Shown here: positions 32,933 to 44,496 of the stretch, piece after piece
Layout of the letters: each line of letters begins with the position of its first letter
How positions within the stretch are numbered: position 1 is the first letter of the stretch
DNA from: Actinophytocola oryzae
Lineage (GTDB): Bacteria > Actinomycetota > Actinomycetes > Mycobacteriales > Pseudonocardiaceae
NCBI RefSeq assembly: GCF_004364325.1
Contig: NZ_SOCP01000004.1
Span: forward strand, 124,001 to 188,000
Direction of reading: 5' to 3'
DNA: 64,000 nt
Notes under the pieces: model-generated
Databases searched by the model: none
What the model saw: only the letters and a program-made list of their open reading frames with translations
Told to the model about the DNA's origin: nothing
Translations under genes and position numbers: made by a program

Positions 32933-35210
32933 CAGTCTCCTCGCTGCAGCAGCGCGACGGGGTAGCGGGACAGCAGGCCTGCGAGCGTGGCGCGCCGCGG
33001 CTCGATGCCGGTGTCGACGGTCGTGTCCGTGAGCAGGTCGCGCCAGTTGCCGGGGCCCGAGGGCAGCGGGAGGACCGTGTCGGCCCAGCCGTCGAGCGAC
33101 ATCGGCAGCCGGGTGGCCACGACGACCAGCTCCGGGCGGCGGCAGAACGCGACGACGTGGTCGGCGCCGGGCCCCTGCGCACGCAGCGGCCGGTAGCCGG
33201 TGAACAGGTCGGGCCGGTCACGGCGCAGGCGCAGCACCTGGCGGACGACGTGGAGCTTGACCGCACCCGTGTCGTCGACGTCGGGGAGCCAGCCGGTCTC
33301 CAGGCGGGTCAACAGCTCCTCGCGGAGCACGAAGTCGACCGGCCTGCGGTTGTCCGGGTCCACGAGGGACAGGTCCCACAGCTCGGTGCCCTGGTAGACG
33401 TCCGGGACCCCGGGGCCGGCGAGCTGGACGATCTTCTGGCCGAGCGCGTTGGCCCAGCCCGCGTTCCTGATGCCGTCGACGAAGGACTCGATCTCGTCGC
33501 CGAGCTCGGTGATCACCCGGTCCGGCCAGGCGTTGACGGCCGCCTCGAACTCCTCGTCGTGGTCGACCCAGGACGTGCGGACCTTGCCTTCCTTGGCGGC
33601 CTTGTCGAGGTAGCCGCGCAGGCGGTCGGCGGAGATCGGCCAGGCACCCACGACGGTCTGCCAGGCGAGGAGGTTGAGCGAGGGCTCGTCGATCCCGTGG
33701 GTGGCCGACCAGCGGGTGACGTGCTCGGCCCACCGGTCCGGGATCTCGGACAGGACGGCCAGGCGGGCGCGGACGTCCTCGGCACGCTTGGTGTCGTGGG
33801 TGGACAGTGCGGTCATGGTGGCCGGGTAGGCCGCCTCGCGGGCCGAGGCACGCGTGTGGAACTCGGTCGGGGTGACCCCGCAGCGGTCCGGGGCGCCGCC
33901 GACCTCGTTGAGCGCGATGAACGGGGTCCACCGGTAGAAGGCGGTGTCCTCGACGCCCTTCGCGACGACCATGCCGGAGGTCTGCTGCACGCGGGTGGCC
34001 AGCTCGCCGTGCGGGTCGGCGCGGACGGCACGGTCGACGGTGTCGACGTGGTGGGCGAGGTCGGGGACCTTCTGCCGTGCCGTGGCGACGGCAGCGGTCC
34101 AGTCGTCGAGGCCCTCGGGGAGGTAGGACCGGTAGACCGGGAAGGCGATCATGATCTCCGCGACGGCGTCGGGCGGCACGTCGGCGAGTGCCGCGATCCG
34201 CCGCATCTCCGCGACGAGCGAGGTCTGCGTGACCAGGCGCCTGCAGGTCTCCTCGACGAGGTGCAGGCTCGGTGCGGGACTGCCGATCGGCTGGAGGCCG
34301 AGGTCCTGCGCCAGCTCGGCCAGCGGGGCCGCGCCCTCCGGGGCGACGAACAGGCCGCAGATCTCGCGGAGCGCGTCGTAGCCCGTGGTGCCCTCGGCAG
34401 GCCAGGACGCGGGCAGCGGCTCGTCGGGGGCCAGGATCTTCTCGGTCACGAGCCAGGTTTCCGGCGCCTCCGCACGCAGGCGGCGCAGGTAGCCGCCCGG
34501 GTCGGACAGGCCGTCCGGGTGGTCGATCCGCAGGCCCGTCACGTCGCCGGAGCGGACCCACCGCAGCACCTCGCGGTGGGTCGCCTCGAAGACCTCCGGG
34601 TCCTCCACCCGCACGCCGGCCAGCGTGGTGATGTCGAAGAAGCGGCGGTAGTTCAGCTCCGCGTTCCCCGTGCGCCACCACGCCAGCCGGTAGTGCTGGC
34701 GGTCGTGGACCTCCTGCGGGGTGCCGCCCGAGGTACCCGGCGCGATGGGGAACTCGTGCTCGAAGTAGGTCAGGCGGTCGCCATCGACCTTCAGGTCGGA
34801 CAGGGAGTCCGAGCCGAGCACGGGCAGCACGATCCTGCCCCGGGACCAGTCGATGTCGAAGTACGACGCGTACGGCGAGGACCGGCCCTGGCGCAGCACG
34901 TCCCACCACCACGGGTTCGCGGCGGGCACCGCGACGGACATGTGGTTGGGGACGATGTCCACCACCACCCCCATGCCCGCCGCGCGGGCACGGGACATCA
35001 GCTCGACCCGCGCGGGTTCGCCGCCCAGCTCCGGCGACGCCCTGGTCGGGTCGACGACGTCGTAGCCGTGCGTCGAACCGGGGGCCGCGGTCAGCAGCGG
35101 CGAGGTGTAGACCGCACCCGCGCCGAGCCGGGACAGGTAGTCCACCGTGGACGCCGCGGCGGTCAGGTCGAAGCCCGGGTTGATCTGCAGACGGTACGTG
35201 GACGTTGGCG

Positions 35211-35214
<4 letters not shown>
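32932..35214 (-). CDS. treY: Malto-oligosyltrehalose synthase TreY
   Basis: This 760-residue GH13 enzyme isomerises the reducing-end maltose unit of maltodextrins to trehalose. The GTG at 35214 overlaps the treX stop by GTGA, and the first residues [16 protein letters not shown] are the typical TreY beginning. Further hallmarks are [11 protein letters not shown], the nucleophile region [21 protein letters not shown] and [11 protein letters not shown] longer upstream reading through treX sequence is spurious. Length is typical. Confidence 0.95.
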
Positions 35215-37382
<2,168 letters not shown>

Positions 37383-37438
37383 GCGTGCTCCTCGTCGGGG
37401 CGGGTTGATCGTCGGCTACCACCGTAGAGCGCAGGGGC

Positions 37439-39238
37439 TCACGCGCTACCGCCAACGGGACCGTCGACAGTGTGATACCCACTCGGCCGTGCTTCACGCA
37501 GAGCAGCTGTGGCGGCCTGGACACGGGGGTCGGCCAGCAGCTCCTCCACACTGACGGGTAGCGGTATTCGCCAGTTCGGGTACTCATCGACCGTTCCCGG
37601 CAGGTTCGGCTGGCGCAGCTCGCCGACCGCGTCCTGGGGTGACGTGAGCAACAGTCGGCTGGCGGAGGTGGCCAGCAGCCGGTGCAGCGCCACGACCAGC
37701 TCGTCATCGGACGGGTTCGGCGGCAGCAGGCCGTGCTCGGACAGCGCGACGAGCATCTCGTCCCTGGCCTCGGCGGCCCGCGCGTACTCGCCGTCGGCGT
37801 CCACGACCAGGCCCAGCTCGGCCCTGACTCGCACGTTCTCGCCACGCAGGAAGCCTGCCGTCGTCGGCAGGTCGTGCGTCGAGATGCTGGCCATGGCCTC
37901 GACCGGCCAGTCCTTGGGCGCCAGCAGCGGCTGGCCCGGCGCGTCGTAGTCCCGCTCGAAGTACAGGACCGACGAGCTGAGCACGCCGCGGGCGTGCATG
38001 GCGTCGGTGACCGCCTCCGGCACGGTGCCGAGGTCCTCGCCGACCACCATCGCGCCTGCCAGGTGCGCCTCCAGCGCCAGGATGCCGAGCATGGCGTCGG
38101 CGTCGTAGTACACGTACGTGCCCTCGTTGGCAGGCCTGCCCGGGGGGATCCACCACAGCCGGAACAGCCCCGCGATGTGGTCGACGCGGATGCCGTCGGC
38201 GTGGCGCAGCACACTCCGGATGACGTCGCGGAAGGGCCGGTAGCCGGTTGCCGCGAGCCGGTCGGGTCGCCACGGCGGCAGGTTCCAGTCCTGGCCGAGC
38301 TGGCTGAACGCATCCGGCGGCGCGCCGACCCGGACGCGTGGGGCCAGCACGTCCTGCAGCGCCCAGGCGTCCGCGCCAGAGGGGTCCACGCCGACGGGCA
38401 GGTCGTGGACGATCCTCGCGTCGGTCCTCGCGCGGAGGTCGGTGAGCTGCTGCTCGCAGAGCCGCTGCAGCCAGGCGTGGAAGGCGATGCGGTCGGCCAG
38501 TTCGGTGTGCACGACCGCCGCGGTGTCCGGGCGGCGCAGGGGCGTGGGCCACTCGCGCCAGTCGCCGCCGTGGCGCTCGGCGATGGCGCAGAACGTGGCG
38601 AAGTCGCGCAGGTCGTCCGGCATGGGCTCGTGGACGCCCGGCCAGAGCAGCTCGAGTGCCGCGAGCTTCGCGGTCCAGACGGCGTCGTAGTCGATCAGGT
38701 CGGTGCTCGGCGGCGCGAGCGCCAGCACGGCCTCGCGGGTCGCCGCGTCCACCCGCGTGAACTCGTCTGTCTCCGTGACCCGCAGGTAGACGGGGTTGGC
38801 GAACCGGCGGCTCGACGGCGAGTACGGCGACCTGCGCACGGGCAGTGCCGGCGTGATGGCCTGCACCGGGTTGACCAGCACCACGCCCGCGCCGGAGAGC
38901 CGCGTGAACTCGCGGAGGTCCGCGTAGTCACCGATGCCCCAGGAGTCCTTCGAGTGGAGCGCGTACAGCTGCAGCATCCAGCCCCATGCCGGGGTGACGG
39001 CAGGCAGCCGACGCGGTGTGACGATCAGCTCCTGACCGTCATCGAGCTGGTGATACCCGATCGGGGGAGTGTCGGGGCCCTCCGTGACGACCTGGGTCGT
39101 CGACGGAGTGGGCGGCCCCATCTCGTCGAGTACCGCGCGTACGACGTCCTCCGCCACCTCGACACGTTGGCGGTCGGCGTTCTCATACCAGGTGGCAACT
39201 CCGCGCGCACGAGCGAGCGCACTCAGCTGTGGATCCAT
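37439..39238 (-). CDS. malQ: 4-alpha-glucanotransferase (amylomaltase) MalQ
   Basis: This 599-residue GH77 enzyme transfers glucan chains between maltodextrins. It shows the GH77 markers SKDSWGIGDYADL near residue 97, DLPVGVDPSGADAW, the nucleophile region GIRVDHIAGLFRLWWIPPG (about 350), VVGEDLGTVP with the acid/base Glu, and STHDLPTTAGF. An N-terminal extension of about 70 residues is usual in the actinobacterial form. It sits upstream of treX and downstream of a small gene, all on one strand, consistent with linked glycogen and maltodextrin metabolism. Confidence 0.94.
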   Translation of the reverse strand: MDPQLSALARARGVATWYENADRQRVEVAEDVVRAVLDEMGPPTPSTTQVVTEGPDTPPIGYHQLDDGQELIVTPRRLPAVTPAWGWMLQLYALHSKDSWGIGDYADLREFTRLSGAGVVLVNPVQAITPALPVRRSPYSPSSRRFANPVYLRVTETDEFTRVDAATREAVLALAPPSTDLIDYDAVWTAKLAALELLWPGVHEPMPDDLRDFATFCAIAERHGGDWREWPTPLRRPDTAAVVHTELADRIAFHAWLQRLCEQQLTDLRARTDARIVHDLPVGVDPSGADAWALQDVLAPRVRVGAPPDAFSQLGQDWNLPPWRPDRLAATGYRPFRDVIRSVLRHADGIRVDHIAGLFRLWWIPPGRPANEGTYVYYDADAMLGILALEAHLAGAMVVGEDLGTVPEAVTDAMHARGVLSSSVLYFERDYDAPGQPLLAPKDWPVEAMASISTHDLPTTAGFLRGENVRVRAELGLVVDADGEYARAAEARDEMLVALSEHGLLPPNPSDDELVVALHRLLATSASRLLLTSPQDAVGELRQPNLPGTVDEYPNWRIPLPVSVEELLADPRVQAATAALREARPSGYHTVDGPVGGSA

Positions 39239-39257
39239 CCGGTAAGGATGTCAGCGC

Positions 39258-39596
39258 TCAGACAGACGCGCGCTGGTTGGGCACGTGGTGCAGGTCCTCG
39301 CGCGCGGCGAGCAGCGCGGACCTGGCGTGGTCCGCGTCGGCGTGGCGAAGACTGGCGCGGGCGTCGCGCACCTGGCGAACGGCGGGCGCGACCCGGCACG
39401 TCTCCCCGGCGGCGGCCGTCCAGGCGAGACCGGCGCGGAGAGCGTCGTCGAGGCGGGACAGGTCGGCTTCGTCGGTCAGGCCGGCGAGCACGGAGTCCAC
39501 GGCCCGGCGAAGGCGCTCACCGGGCAGGGGTAACGGACGTTTCTGAATAGGAGTCACACGTCTTGCGGACTGCACGGACAGCTGCTGCTTGGTCAC
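39258..39596 (-). CDS. Small hypothetical protein upstream of malQ
   Basis: A GTG at 39596 with GGAGGG upstream gives 112 residues. The N-terminus is polar (TKQQLSVQSARRV). The rest is helical and Ala/Arg/Leu-rich, with ARASLRHADADHARSALLAAREDLHHV near the end, and has one cysteine. No known domain is recognised. It ends 19 bases before malQ and may be co-transcribed. Confidence 0.6.
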   Translation of the reverse strand: MTKQQLSVQSARRVTPIQKRPLPLPGERLRRAVDSVLAGLTDEADLSRLDDALRAGLAWTAAAGETCRVAPAVRQVRDARASLRHADADHARSALLAAREDLHHVPNQRASV

Positions 39597-39785
39597 CGAG
39601 ACCCTCCAACTTGGTTGGATACCGACAGGGCCCCTTCCGGTCCCACGGAAAACCCAACGTTTCCGATCCTCGCACTTCGGCGGGCCTCAGCACAGTGCGG
39701 AAACAAAGGTTTTGTGCGAGACACAAAGAGTTAACGCTCACGTCCCGTTGGCGGGTCGCCAACATGCGAGGCTGCCAAAACTGTG

Positions 39786-40448
39786 TTATGCCGCGTGGTT
39801 TCGCAGTGTCCGGCGCGACAGGTGATCGGCCTGCCGGGTCGTCTCCGGCAACCGGAAACGCGGTGCGAGGGTGAGCGACAGCGCACACGCCGTGTCCAGA
39901 TCGATTCTGTGGCCGACGGACACGAAAACCGGTTTCACGCGTGGCTGGGTCCGAACTGCCGCGCCGACCTCCTCGCCGCCGTCGACCAGCGGGGTGCGTG
40001 CGCCGCGGGTGTCGGCCGGTGCCTCGTACTCCCCGATCGGGGTCTTGGCCACGCCGAACGTCGGCAGGCCCGTCTCCACGCCGAGGTGGCAGGCCAGACC
40101 GAAGCGGCGGGGGTGGCACAGGCCGTGCCCGTCCGCCACCAGCAGCTCCGGCGCCACGCTCAGCCCGCCGAGCGCCTCGAGCAGTGTCGGTAGCTCACGG
40201 AAGGCGAACAACCCCGGCACGTAAGGGAAACCGGCCTCGCCCACCGCCGTCGCCGACTCCAGGACCTCGCCCGTCGCCACCTCCACGGTCACGACTGCGG
40301 CGGCCACGAGCGGGGAGTCCGTCGCGTACGCCACGTCGAGGCCGGTGGCGGTGCGGGGAGCGAAGTCCGGCGGCGGCGTGGTGACGACGGACGGCGCGAG
40401 CGCGACCTGCAGTGCCACGGCCTCCTCGACCGAGGACGGCACCTTCAC
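39786..40448 (-). CDS. nfi: Endonuclease V
   Basis: This 220-residue repair nuclease cuts DNA (or RNA) next to deoxyinosine. All signature blocks are visible: GLDVAYATD with the metal-binding Asp (about residue 38), VPGLFAFRELP with the catalytic Glu (about 84), and VADGHGLCHPRRFGLACHLG (about 104-123) with the second Asp and the base-recognition wedge region. Length is normal. It appears to be monocistronic. Confidence 0.93.
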   Translation of the reverse strand: MKVPSSVEEAVALQVALAPSVVTTPPPDFAPRTATGLDVAYATDSPLVAAAVVTVEVATGEVLESATAVGEAGFPYVPGLFAFRELPTLLEALGGLSVAPELLVADGHGLCHPRRFGLACHLGVETGLPTFGVAKTPIGEYEAPADTRGARTPLVDGGEEVGAAVRTQPRVKPVFVSVGHRIDLDTACALSLTLAPRFRLPETTRQADHLSRRTLRNHAA

Positions 40449-40504
40449 GGGACGGATCGGTTCTCGCGCGGCATCAGCGGGAGGCTACCGAAGGGCGCGT
40501 CGCC

Positions 40505-41206
40505 TCAGGCCACTTCCGGGTAGAGCGCGGACAGCGGACCCGACAGCGCGGCACGGACGGTGCGGGAGATGTCGTCGGCGACGACCTCCGGCTGACCCGC
40601 GTCGACGCCGTCGAGCAGCAGGTTCGCGATGACCGCGGGGTCGCTCTTCTGGACGTCCACGTGCGCGGCCATGTCGGTGTCCATGTAACCCACGTGCAGG
40701 GCCGTGACCTGCGTCTTCTGGTCGGCGAGGCGCACGCGCAGCGCGTTGGTGAGGGACAGCTCGGCGGCCTTGGCCGCGGAGTAGGCGTCGGAGAGCGGCG
40801 AGGAGAACCACGACAGGACGGACAGCACGTTGACGAGCGCGCCGCCGCCGTTCCCGGCGAGGACGGGAGCGAACGCGCGTGCCATCGACAGCGTGCCGAA
40901 GTAGTGGGTGTCCATCTCCAGCCTGATGTCGGCGAGGTCGCCCGCGACCAGCGACGCGTGCGTGCCGGAGCCGGCGTTGTTGATCAGGAGGTCGACGTCG
41001 GCGGCCAGGTCGGCGGCCGCGGCGACCTGCGCGGGGTCGGTGATGTCGAGCCGGACCGGGACGACGCCCGGCAGGTCGACGGACTCGGGCCTGCGGGCGG
41101 CGGCGTACACCCTGGCCGCACCGCGGTCGAGCAGTGCCGCGGCGATGCGGCGGCCGAGGCCCCGGTTGGCGCCGGTGACGAGGGCGGTCGCGCCGTTGAT
41201 CTGCAT
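40505..41206 (-). CDS. Short-chain dehydrogenase/reductase
   Basis: The ATG at 41206 has GAGGAG upstream and gives 233 residues. It is a classical SDR with cofactor motif TGANRGLG (about 12-19), NNAGSG (about 78), the catalytic Ser in VLSVLSW and the YSAAK pair (about 144-148). A Pro/Val-rich strand after the cofactor loop (RPESVD) hints at NADP use. It is divergent from an HxlR regulator with paired operators between them, the usual arrangement for HxlR-controlled oxidoreductases. Confidence 0.9.
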   Translation of the reverse strand: MQINGATALVTGANRGLGRRIAAALLDRGAARVYAAARRPESVDLPGVVPVRLDITDPAQVAAAADLAADVDLLINNAGSGTHASLVAGDLADIRLEMDTHYFGTLSMARAFAPVLAGNGGGALVNVLSVLSWFSSPLSDAYSAAKAAELSLTNALRVRLADQKTQVTALHVGYMDTDMAAHVDVQKSDPAVIANLLLDGVDAGQPEVVADDISRTVRAALSGPLSALYPEVA

Positions 41207-41221
41207 CTCGTGCTCCTCATG

Positions 41222-41270
41222 TCTGGATTGGTATTTCCAAGCTAGCATGAGTTTGGTTTTCCAATCCAGA
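41222..41270. promoter_or_regulatory. HxlR-type operators between divergent SDR and regulator genes
   Basis: TCTGGATTGG (41222-41231) is exactly inverted at 41261-41270. Inside, two TTGG-N4/5-CCAA sites lie side by side (about 41228-41240 and 41253-41264). Both gene starts are within 20 bases of the arms. The symmetry suits two HxlR dimers repressing both promoters. Confidence 0.65.
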
Positions 41271-41276
41271 GGTATG

Positions 41277-41723
41277 ATGGACGTCATGGAGACGCCGTGC
41301 TCGATCGCTCGAACCCTGGAGGTGCTCGGGGAGCGGTGGACGTTCCTGGTGGTGCGTGAGGCGCTGTCCGGGACGACCCGCTTCGCCGACTTCCGCGCCA
41401 CGCTCGGGGTGGCACCCGACATCCTGACGAACCGGCTGAACACGCTGGTCGAGGCGGGAGTGCTGGAGCGGCGGCCCTACCGGGAGGAGGGGAAGCGGAC
41501 GCGGCACGAGTACCACATGACGAAGGCGGGTCTCGACCTGCGCGTCGTGCTCGGCGCGCTGCAGCAGTGGGGTGACGAGCACCGTCCGTACTCGCTCGGC
41601 CCGACCGTGCTCCGCAGGTCGGTGGCCGACCGGCCGCTGCACGTGGCCTTCGTCGACGAGTCGGGGCGGGAGGTCCCGGCCGACGACGTGCGGTTCGTCC
41701 GCACCGCCGCCTATCCGACGTGA
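41277..41723 (+). CDS. HxlR-family transcriptional regulator
   Basis: This regulator has about 148 residues from the ATG at 41277; starts at 41274 or 41286 are also possible. The winged-helix domain follows the family pattern: a cysteine close to the N-terminus (ETPCSIARTLEVLGERWTFLVVRE), TTRFADFRATLGVAPDILTNRL and the wing YEYHMTKAG-like segment HEYHMTKAGLDL. The N-terminal cysteine is often an electrophile or quinone sensor in this family. It is followed by a perfect terminator hairpin. Confidence 0.9.
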   Translation: MDVMETPCSIARTLEVLGERWTFLVVREALSGTTRFADFRATLGVAPDILTNRLNTLVEAGVLERRPYREEGKRTRHEYHMTKAGLDLRVVLGALQQWGDEHRPYSLGPTVLRRSVADRPLHVAFVDESGREVPADDVRFVRTAAYPT

Positions 41724-41725
41724 GA

Positions 41726-41760
41726 CGCCGCGAGTCCCTCGTTCGGTGGGACTCGCGGCG
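41726..41760 (+). terminator. Terminator after the HxlR gene
   Basis: CGCCGCGAGTCCC (41726-41738) pairs perfectly with 41748-41760 around a nine-base loop, two bases after the stop codon. It also lies next to the end of the converging small gene at 41770. Confidence 0.75.
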
Positions 41761-41769
41761 AGTCAGGGC

Positions 41770-41955
41770 TCACGGGAGGGCCGGGGTCACGCGGCGGACC
41801 GGGGTGCGGTCGGGACGCGTGAGCCAGCGGCGCAGCCGCGACGGGTGGTCGCGCCGGGTGGCCGCCCGGGCCTCCTTGGCGAGAGCGGCGGCCCGTGCGC
41901 GCTCCAGCCGGTAGTTGATCTCGGCGGTGACGACTTCCTGGCTGAGGTTGTTCAT
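41770..41955 (-). CDS. 61-residue basic hypothetical protein
   Basis: The ATG at 41955 with AGGAG upstream is preferred over the longer reading from 42039, giving 61 residues. The N-terminal half (MNNLSQEVVTAEINYRLERA) is an amphipathic helix; the C-terminal half is rich in Arg, Pro and Thr. Small proteins of this shape are common in actinomycetes and uncharacterised. It converges on the HxlR gene. Confidence 0.55.
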   Translation of the reverse strand: MNNLSQEVVTAEINYRLERARAAALAKEARAATRRDHPSRLRRWLTRPDRTPVRRVTPALP

Positions 41956-42080
41956 GTCCTTCTCCTCGTCCGGCCGGCTGGTTTCGCCGACATGGAGAAG
42001 GTTCGTGCTGAGGCGGGCACCCGGGCATCGGACGATCACGTGCGAGTGGCCTTACCCCACCCCCTGAGGGCCCCGGGAAC

Positions 42081-42575
42081 CTACGAGTAAGGGGGTAGGG
42101 CGAGCCATTCCGGCCAGCTGAGGTCCCTACCGACGTACCTCGGCCGGGTGAACGGCCAGGCGTGGCCGACCCAGCGTGGCACCAGGCTGTCGAGCGCTTC
42201 CTCGAGCGGCGTGCCGACGTGCGAGTCGACCACCCACCAGCTGATCTCCGCGTCCGCGCCGGCCTTCTCCGGCGGGTCGATGTACACGCAGCCGAACAAC
42301 GCGGTCTCGGCCTGGTCGAGCAGGGCGTAGTTGAACGACTCGTGCGCCGCGATCTCGCGCTCGTGCCGGGCGAGGTCGGCGCGGTCCTCCTCGAGGGTCA
42401 TGGTCGCGTCGGGCCAGCCCCACGCGGGGCCGAAGAGGCCCCACAGCCGTTCACGCGAGCCCATCACCGCGGGGTAGTCGATCTCCGTGTCGGCCGCCCG
42501 GATGGGGCGCAGGTGGAAACCGTCCGTGACGGGCACCGTCGTCGGGTGCGTGAAGTCGTCGGGCAGCCATGGCAT
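42081..42575 (-). CDS. GNAT-family N-acetyltransferase
   Basis: This 164-residue protein has the GNAT fold order: FHLRPIRAADTEIDYPAV (strand 1 and helices), SFNYALLDQAETALFGCVYIDPPEKAGADAEISWWV (strands 3-4 with the substrate beta-hairpin) and a C-terminal pyrophosphate-loop region around SHVGTPLEEAL. The acetyl-CoA P-loop is degenerate, so the acyl donor is uncertain. It begins 9 bases after the XRE-cupin regulator on the same strand and may share its transcript. Confidence 0.78.
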   Translation of the reverse strand: MPWLPDDFTHPTTVPVTDGFHLRPIRAADTEIDYPAVMGSRERLWGLFGPAWGWPDATMTLEEDRADLARHEREIAAHESFNYALLDQAETALFGCVYIDPPEKAGADAEISWWVVDSHVGTPLEEALDSLVPRWVGHAWPFTRPRYVGRDLSWPEWLALPPYS

Positions 42576-42584
42576 GGCGGCACG

Positions 42585-43160
42585 CTACCTTTTCGCGGGC
42601 CTGGCCCGGACATGCATTTTCTCGCCCTGCTTGCCGAACAGGCTGAGGATCTCCACCGGGTGGTCGTCGGCGGAGCCGAACCAGTGGGGCAGGCGGGTGT
42701 CGAACTCGGCGGCCTCGCCGGGTTGCAGCGTGATGTCGTGGTCGGCGAGCAGCAGGCGGGCGCGGCCGGCCAGGACGTAGAGCCACTCGTAGCCCTCGTG
42801 GCTGCGCTGCTCGGCCGGGCGGCCTGCCGGAATGATCATCTTGTACGCCTGCAGCCCACCCGGCTGCCTGGTCAGGGGCACGATCGTGCGGTCGCCCTGC
42901 TTCACCGGCTCCAACCGGACGCGGGGGTCGCCCACCTTCGGGGCGCCGACCAGTTCGTCGAGCGGGACCTGGTGGGCGATCGAGATCGGCAGCAGCAGCT
43001 CGAGGCTGGGCTTGCGCTGGCCGGACTCCAGGCGCGACAGGGTGCTCTTCGAGATGCCGGTCGCCTCCGACAGCTCCACCAGCGTGACGTTGCGTTGGGT
43101 GCGCAGGCGCCGCAGGCGGGGACCCACCTCGGCGAGCGCGTTCGCGACGGCTTCGGTCAT
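42585..43160 (-). CDS. XRE-family regulator with C-terminal cupin
   Basis: This 191-residue protein starts at the ATG at 43160. It has an N-terminal XRE helix-turn-helix (about 12-66, VTLVELSEATGISKSTLSRLESGQRKPSLE) and a C-terminal cupin (about 105-185, MIIPAGRPAEQRSHEGYEWLYVLAGRARLLLADHDITLQPGEAAEFDTRLPHW-like, with metal-type His positions). Such regulators sense small ligands in the cupin. It is divergent from the thioredoxin-reductase-like gene, a probable target; the 72-base gap between them should hold both promoters. Confidence 0.88.
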   Translation of the reverse strand: MTEAVANALAEVGPRLRRLRTQRNVTLVELSEATGISKSTLSRLESGQRKPSLELLLPISIAHQVPLDELVGAPKVGDPRVRLEPVKQGDRTIVPLTRQPGGLQAYKMIIPAGRPAEQRSHEGYEWLYVLAGRARLLLADHDITLQPGEAAEFDTRLPHWFGSADDHPVEILSLFGKQGEKMHVRARPAKR

Positions 43161-43232
43161 GTTCCCAGTATCGGCAACGAATGTTGTCGGCGCAGGGAAA
43201 GCGTCCCATTCTGGCCGTGGAGGTGATCGTCG

Positions 43233-44108
43233 ATGTACGACGTGGTGATCGTGGGTGGAGGTCCGACGGGGTTGTCCGCGGCGCTGGTGCTGGGGCGGGC
43301 GCGGCGGAAGGTGGTCGTGGTCGACTCGGGGGAGCCCCGCAACGCGGCGGCACACGAGTCGCACGGGTTCCTGACCAGGGACGGCGTGCCGCCGGGGGAG
43401 CTGCTGCGGCTCGGTCGCGCGGAGGTGACCGGCTACGGCGTGGAGATCCTGTCCGACCGGGTCGTCTCCGCCGTCCCCGGCTTCGCGGTGACCCTTGAGT
43501 CCGGCACGGTGCTCCGGGCCAGGAAGCTGCTGGTCACGGCCGGTATCCGGGACGAGCTGCCGGACCTGCCCGGAGTGGCTGAGCTGTGGGGCGACCAGGT
43601 GCACTTCTGCCCGTACTGCCACGGCTACGAGGTCCGCGACGACCGGGTCGGGGTCGTCGCGGACGGGCCGATGGGCGTGATGAAGGCCGTGATGCTGCGG
43701 GAGTGGGCGCCGGACGTGGTGCTCTTCCCCGGCGACTACACGCCGACCGCCGACGAGGCCGCGCAGCTGGCGAAGCGCGGGATCGCGGTCGAGGCGGGCA
43801 AGGTCACCGGGCTGGCCGTCACGGACGGGCGGCTCACCGGCGTCGACCTGGCCGACGGCCGGACGGTCGAGCGCTCGGCGGTGTTCGTGAACCCGGTGTT
43901 CGTGCCGAGGGACACCCTGCTGAGGGACCTCGGCTGCGACCTGGACGACCAGGGCTGGGTGAAGGCGGACTCGGCCGGCCGCACGAGCGTCGAGGGTGTG
44001 TGGGCGGCGGGCAACGTCGTCGACCCGAGGGCGCAGCTGATCAGCTCGGCGGGCGCGGGCGCGACCGCGGCGGTGCAGATCAACCACGACCTGATCTTCG
44101 AGGCGTGA
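43233..44108 (+). CDS. Thioredoxin-reductase-like FAD/NAD(P) oxidoreductase
   Basis: This 291-residue flavoprotein starts MYDVVIVGGGPTGLSAALVLG with the FAD-binding Rossmann motif. The redox-active pair is CPYC in FCPYCHGYE (about residues 125-128), and the C-terminal FAD block is GVWAAGNVVD. The NAD(P) motif is degenerate (VVADGPMGVM replaces GxGxxG), as in bacterial thioredoxin-reductase-like oxidoreductases of small-molecule dithiol enzymes. The true partner is unknown. It is divergent from the XRE-cupin regulator. Confidence 0.88.
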   Translation: MYDVVIVGGGPTGLSAALVLGRARRKVVVVDSGEPRNAAAHESHGFLTRDGVPPGELLRLGRAEVTGYGVEILSDRVVSAVPGFAVTLESGTVLRARKLLVTAGIRDELPDLPGVAELWGDQVHFCPYCHGYEVRDDRVGVVADGPMGVMKAVMLREWAPDVVLFPGDYTPTADEAAQLAKRGIAVEAGKVTGLAVTDGRLTGVDLADGRTVERSAVFVNPVFVPRDTLLRDLGCDLDDQGWVKADSAGRTSVEGVWAAGNVVDPRAQLISSAGAGATAAVQINHDLIFEA

Positions 44109-44486
44109 CTAGTTCAACCCCTGGTTCAACCCCTCGATGAACGTCTTGAAGGGCCGCAGGTCGTCCGGGAGGTGGGAGACACCCGGCGCGTACTTCAGCC
44201 GCAGGCACACCCGGGTGGTCTGGTCGTCGATGCGGTGGAACGTCACCGCCGCGACGTGGCGGGGGCCGTTGACGGTGCGCCACGCGACCCGCTCGTCCGG
44301 GTGCTGCTCGATGATCTCGGCGTCGAACTCGCCGATCACGGTGTGCCAGTGGATCCTGGTCGGGGCGGTCCGCACGATCGAGTCCACGCCCGCCAGGAAC
44401 CGGGGGTAGGACTCGAACCGGGTCCACTGGTGGTACGCGGCCCGCAGCGGCACCCTCACCTCGACCGACCGTTCGAACGTGGTCAC
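44109..44486 (-). CDS. SRPBCC (polyketide cyclase/dehydrase-like) family protein
   Basis: A GTG at 44486 with GAGGGG upstream gives 125 residues. The sequence TTFERSVEVRVPLRAAYHQWTRFESYPRFLAGVDSI is the standard SRPBCC opening, followed by the strand pairs VAWRTVNGPRHVAAVTFHRIDDQTTRVCLRL. The fold binds hydrophobic ligands; no enzymatic residues are evident. It begins 10 bases after the alpha/beta-hydrolase-like gene, probably in one transcript. Its stop codon adjoins that of the converging flavoprotein gene. Confidence 0.82.
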   Translation of the reverse strand: MTTFERSVEVRVPLRAAYHQWTRFESYPRFLAGVDSIVRTAPTRIHWHTVIGEFDAEIIEQHPDERVAWRTVNGPRHVAAVTFHRIDDQTTRVCLRLKYAPGVSHLPDDLRPFKTFIEGLNQGLN

Positions 44487-44496
44487 CGTCAACCCC

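Noticed and set aside
43161..43232. Operator for the XRE-cupin regulator in the divergent gap
   Set aside because: No convincing palindrome or direct repeat was found in the 72 bases, so no site is annotated even though joint regulation is plausible.
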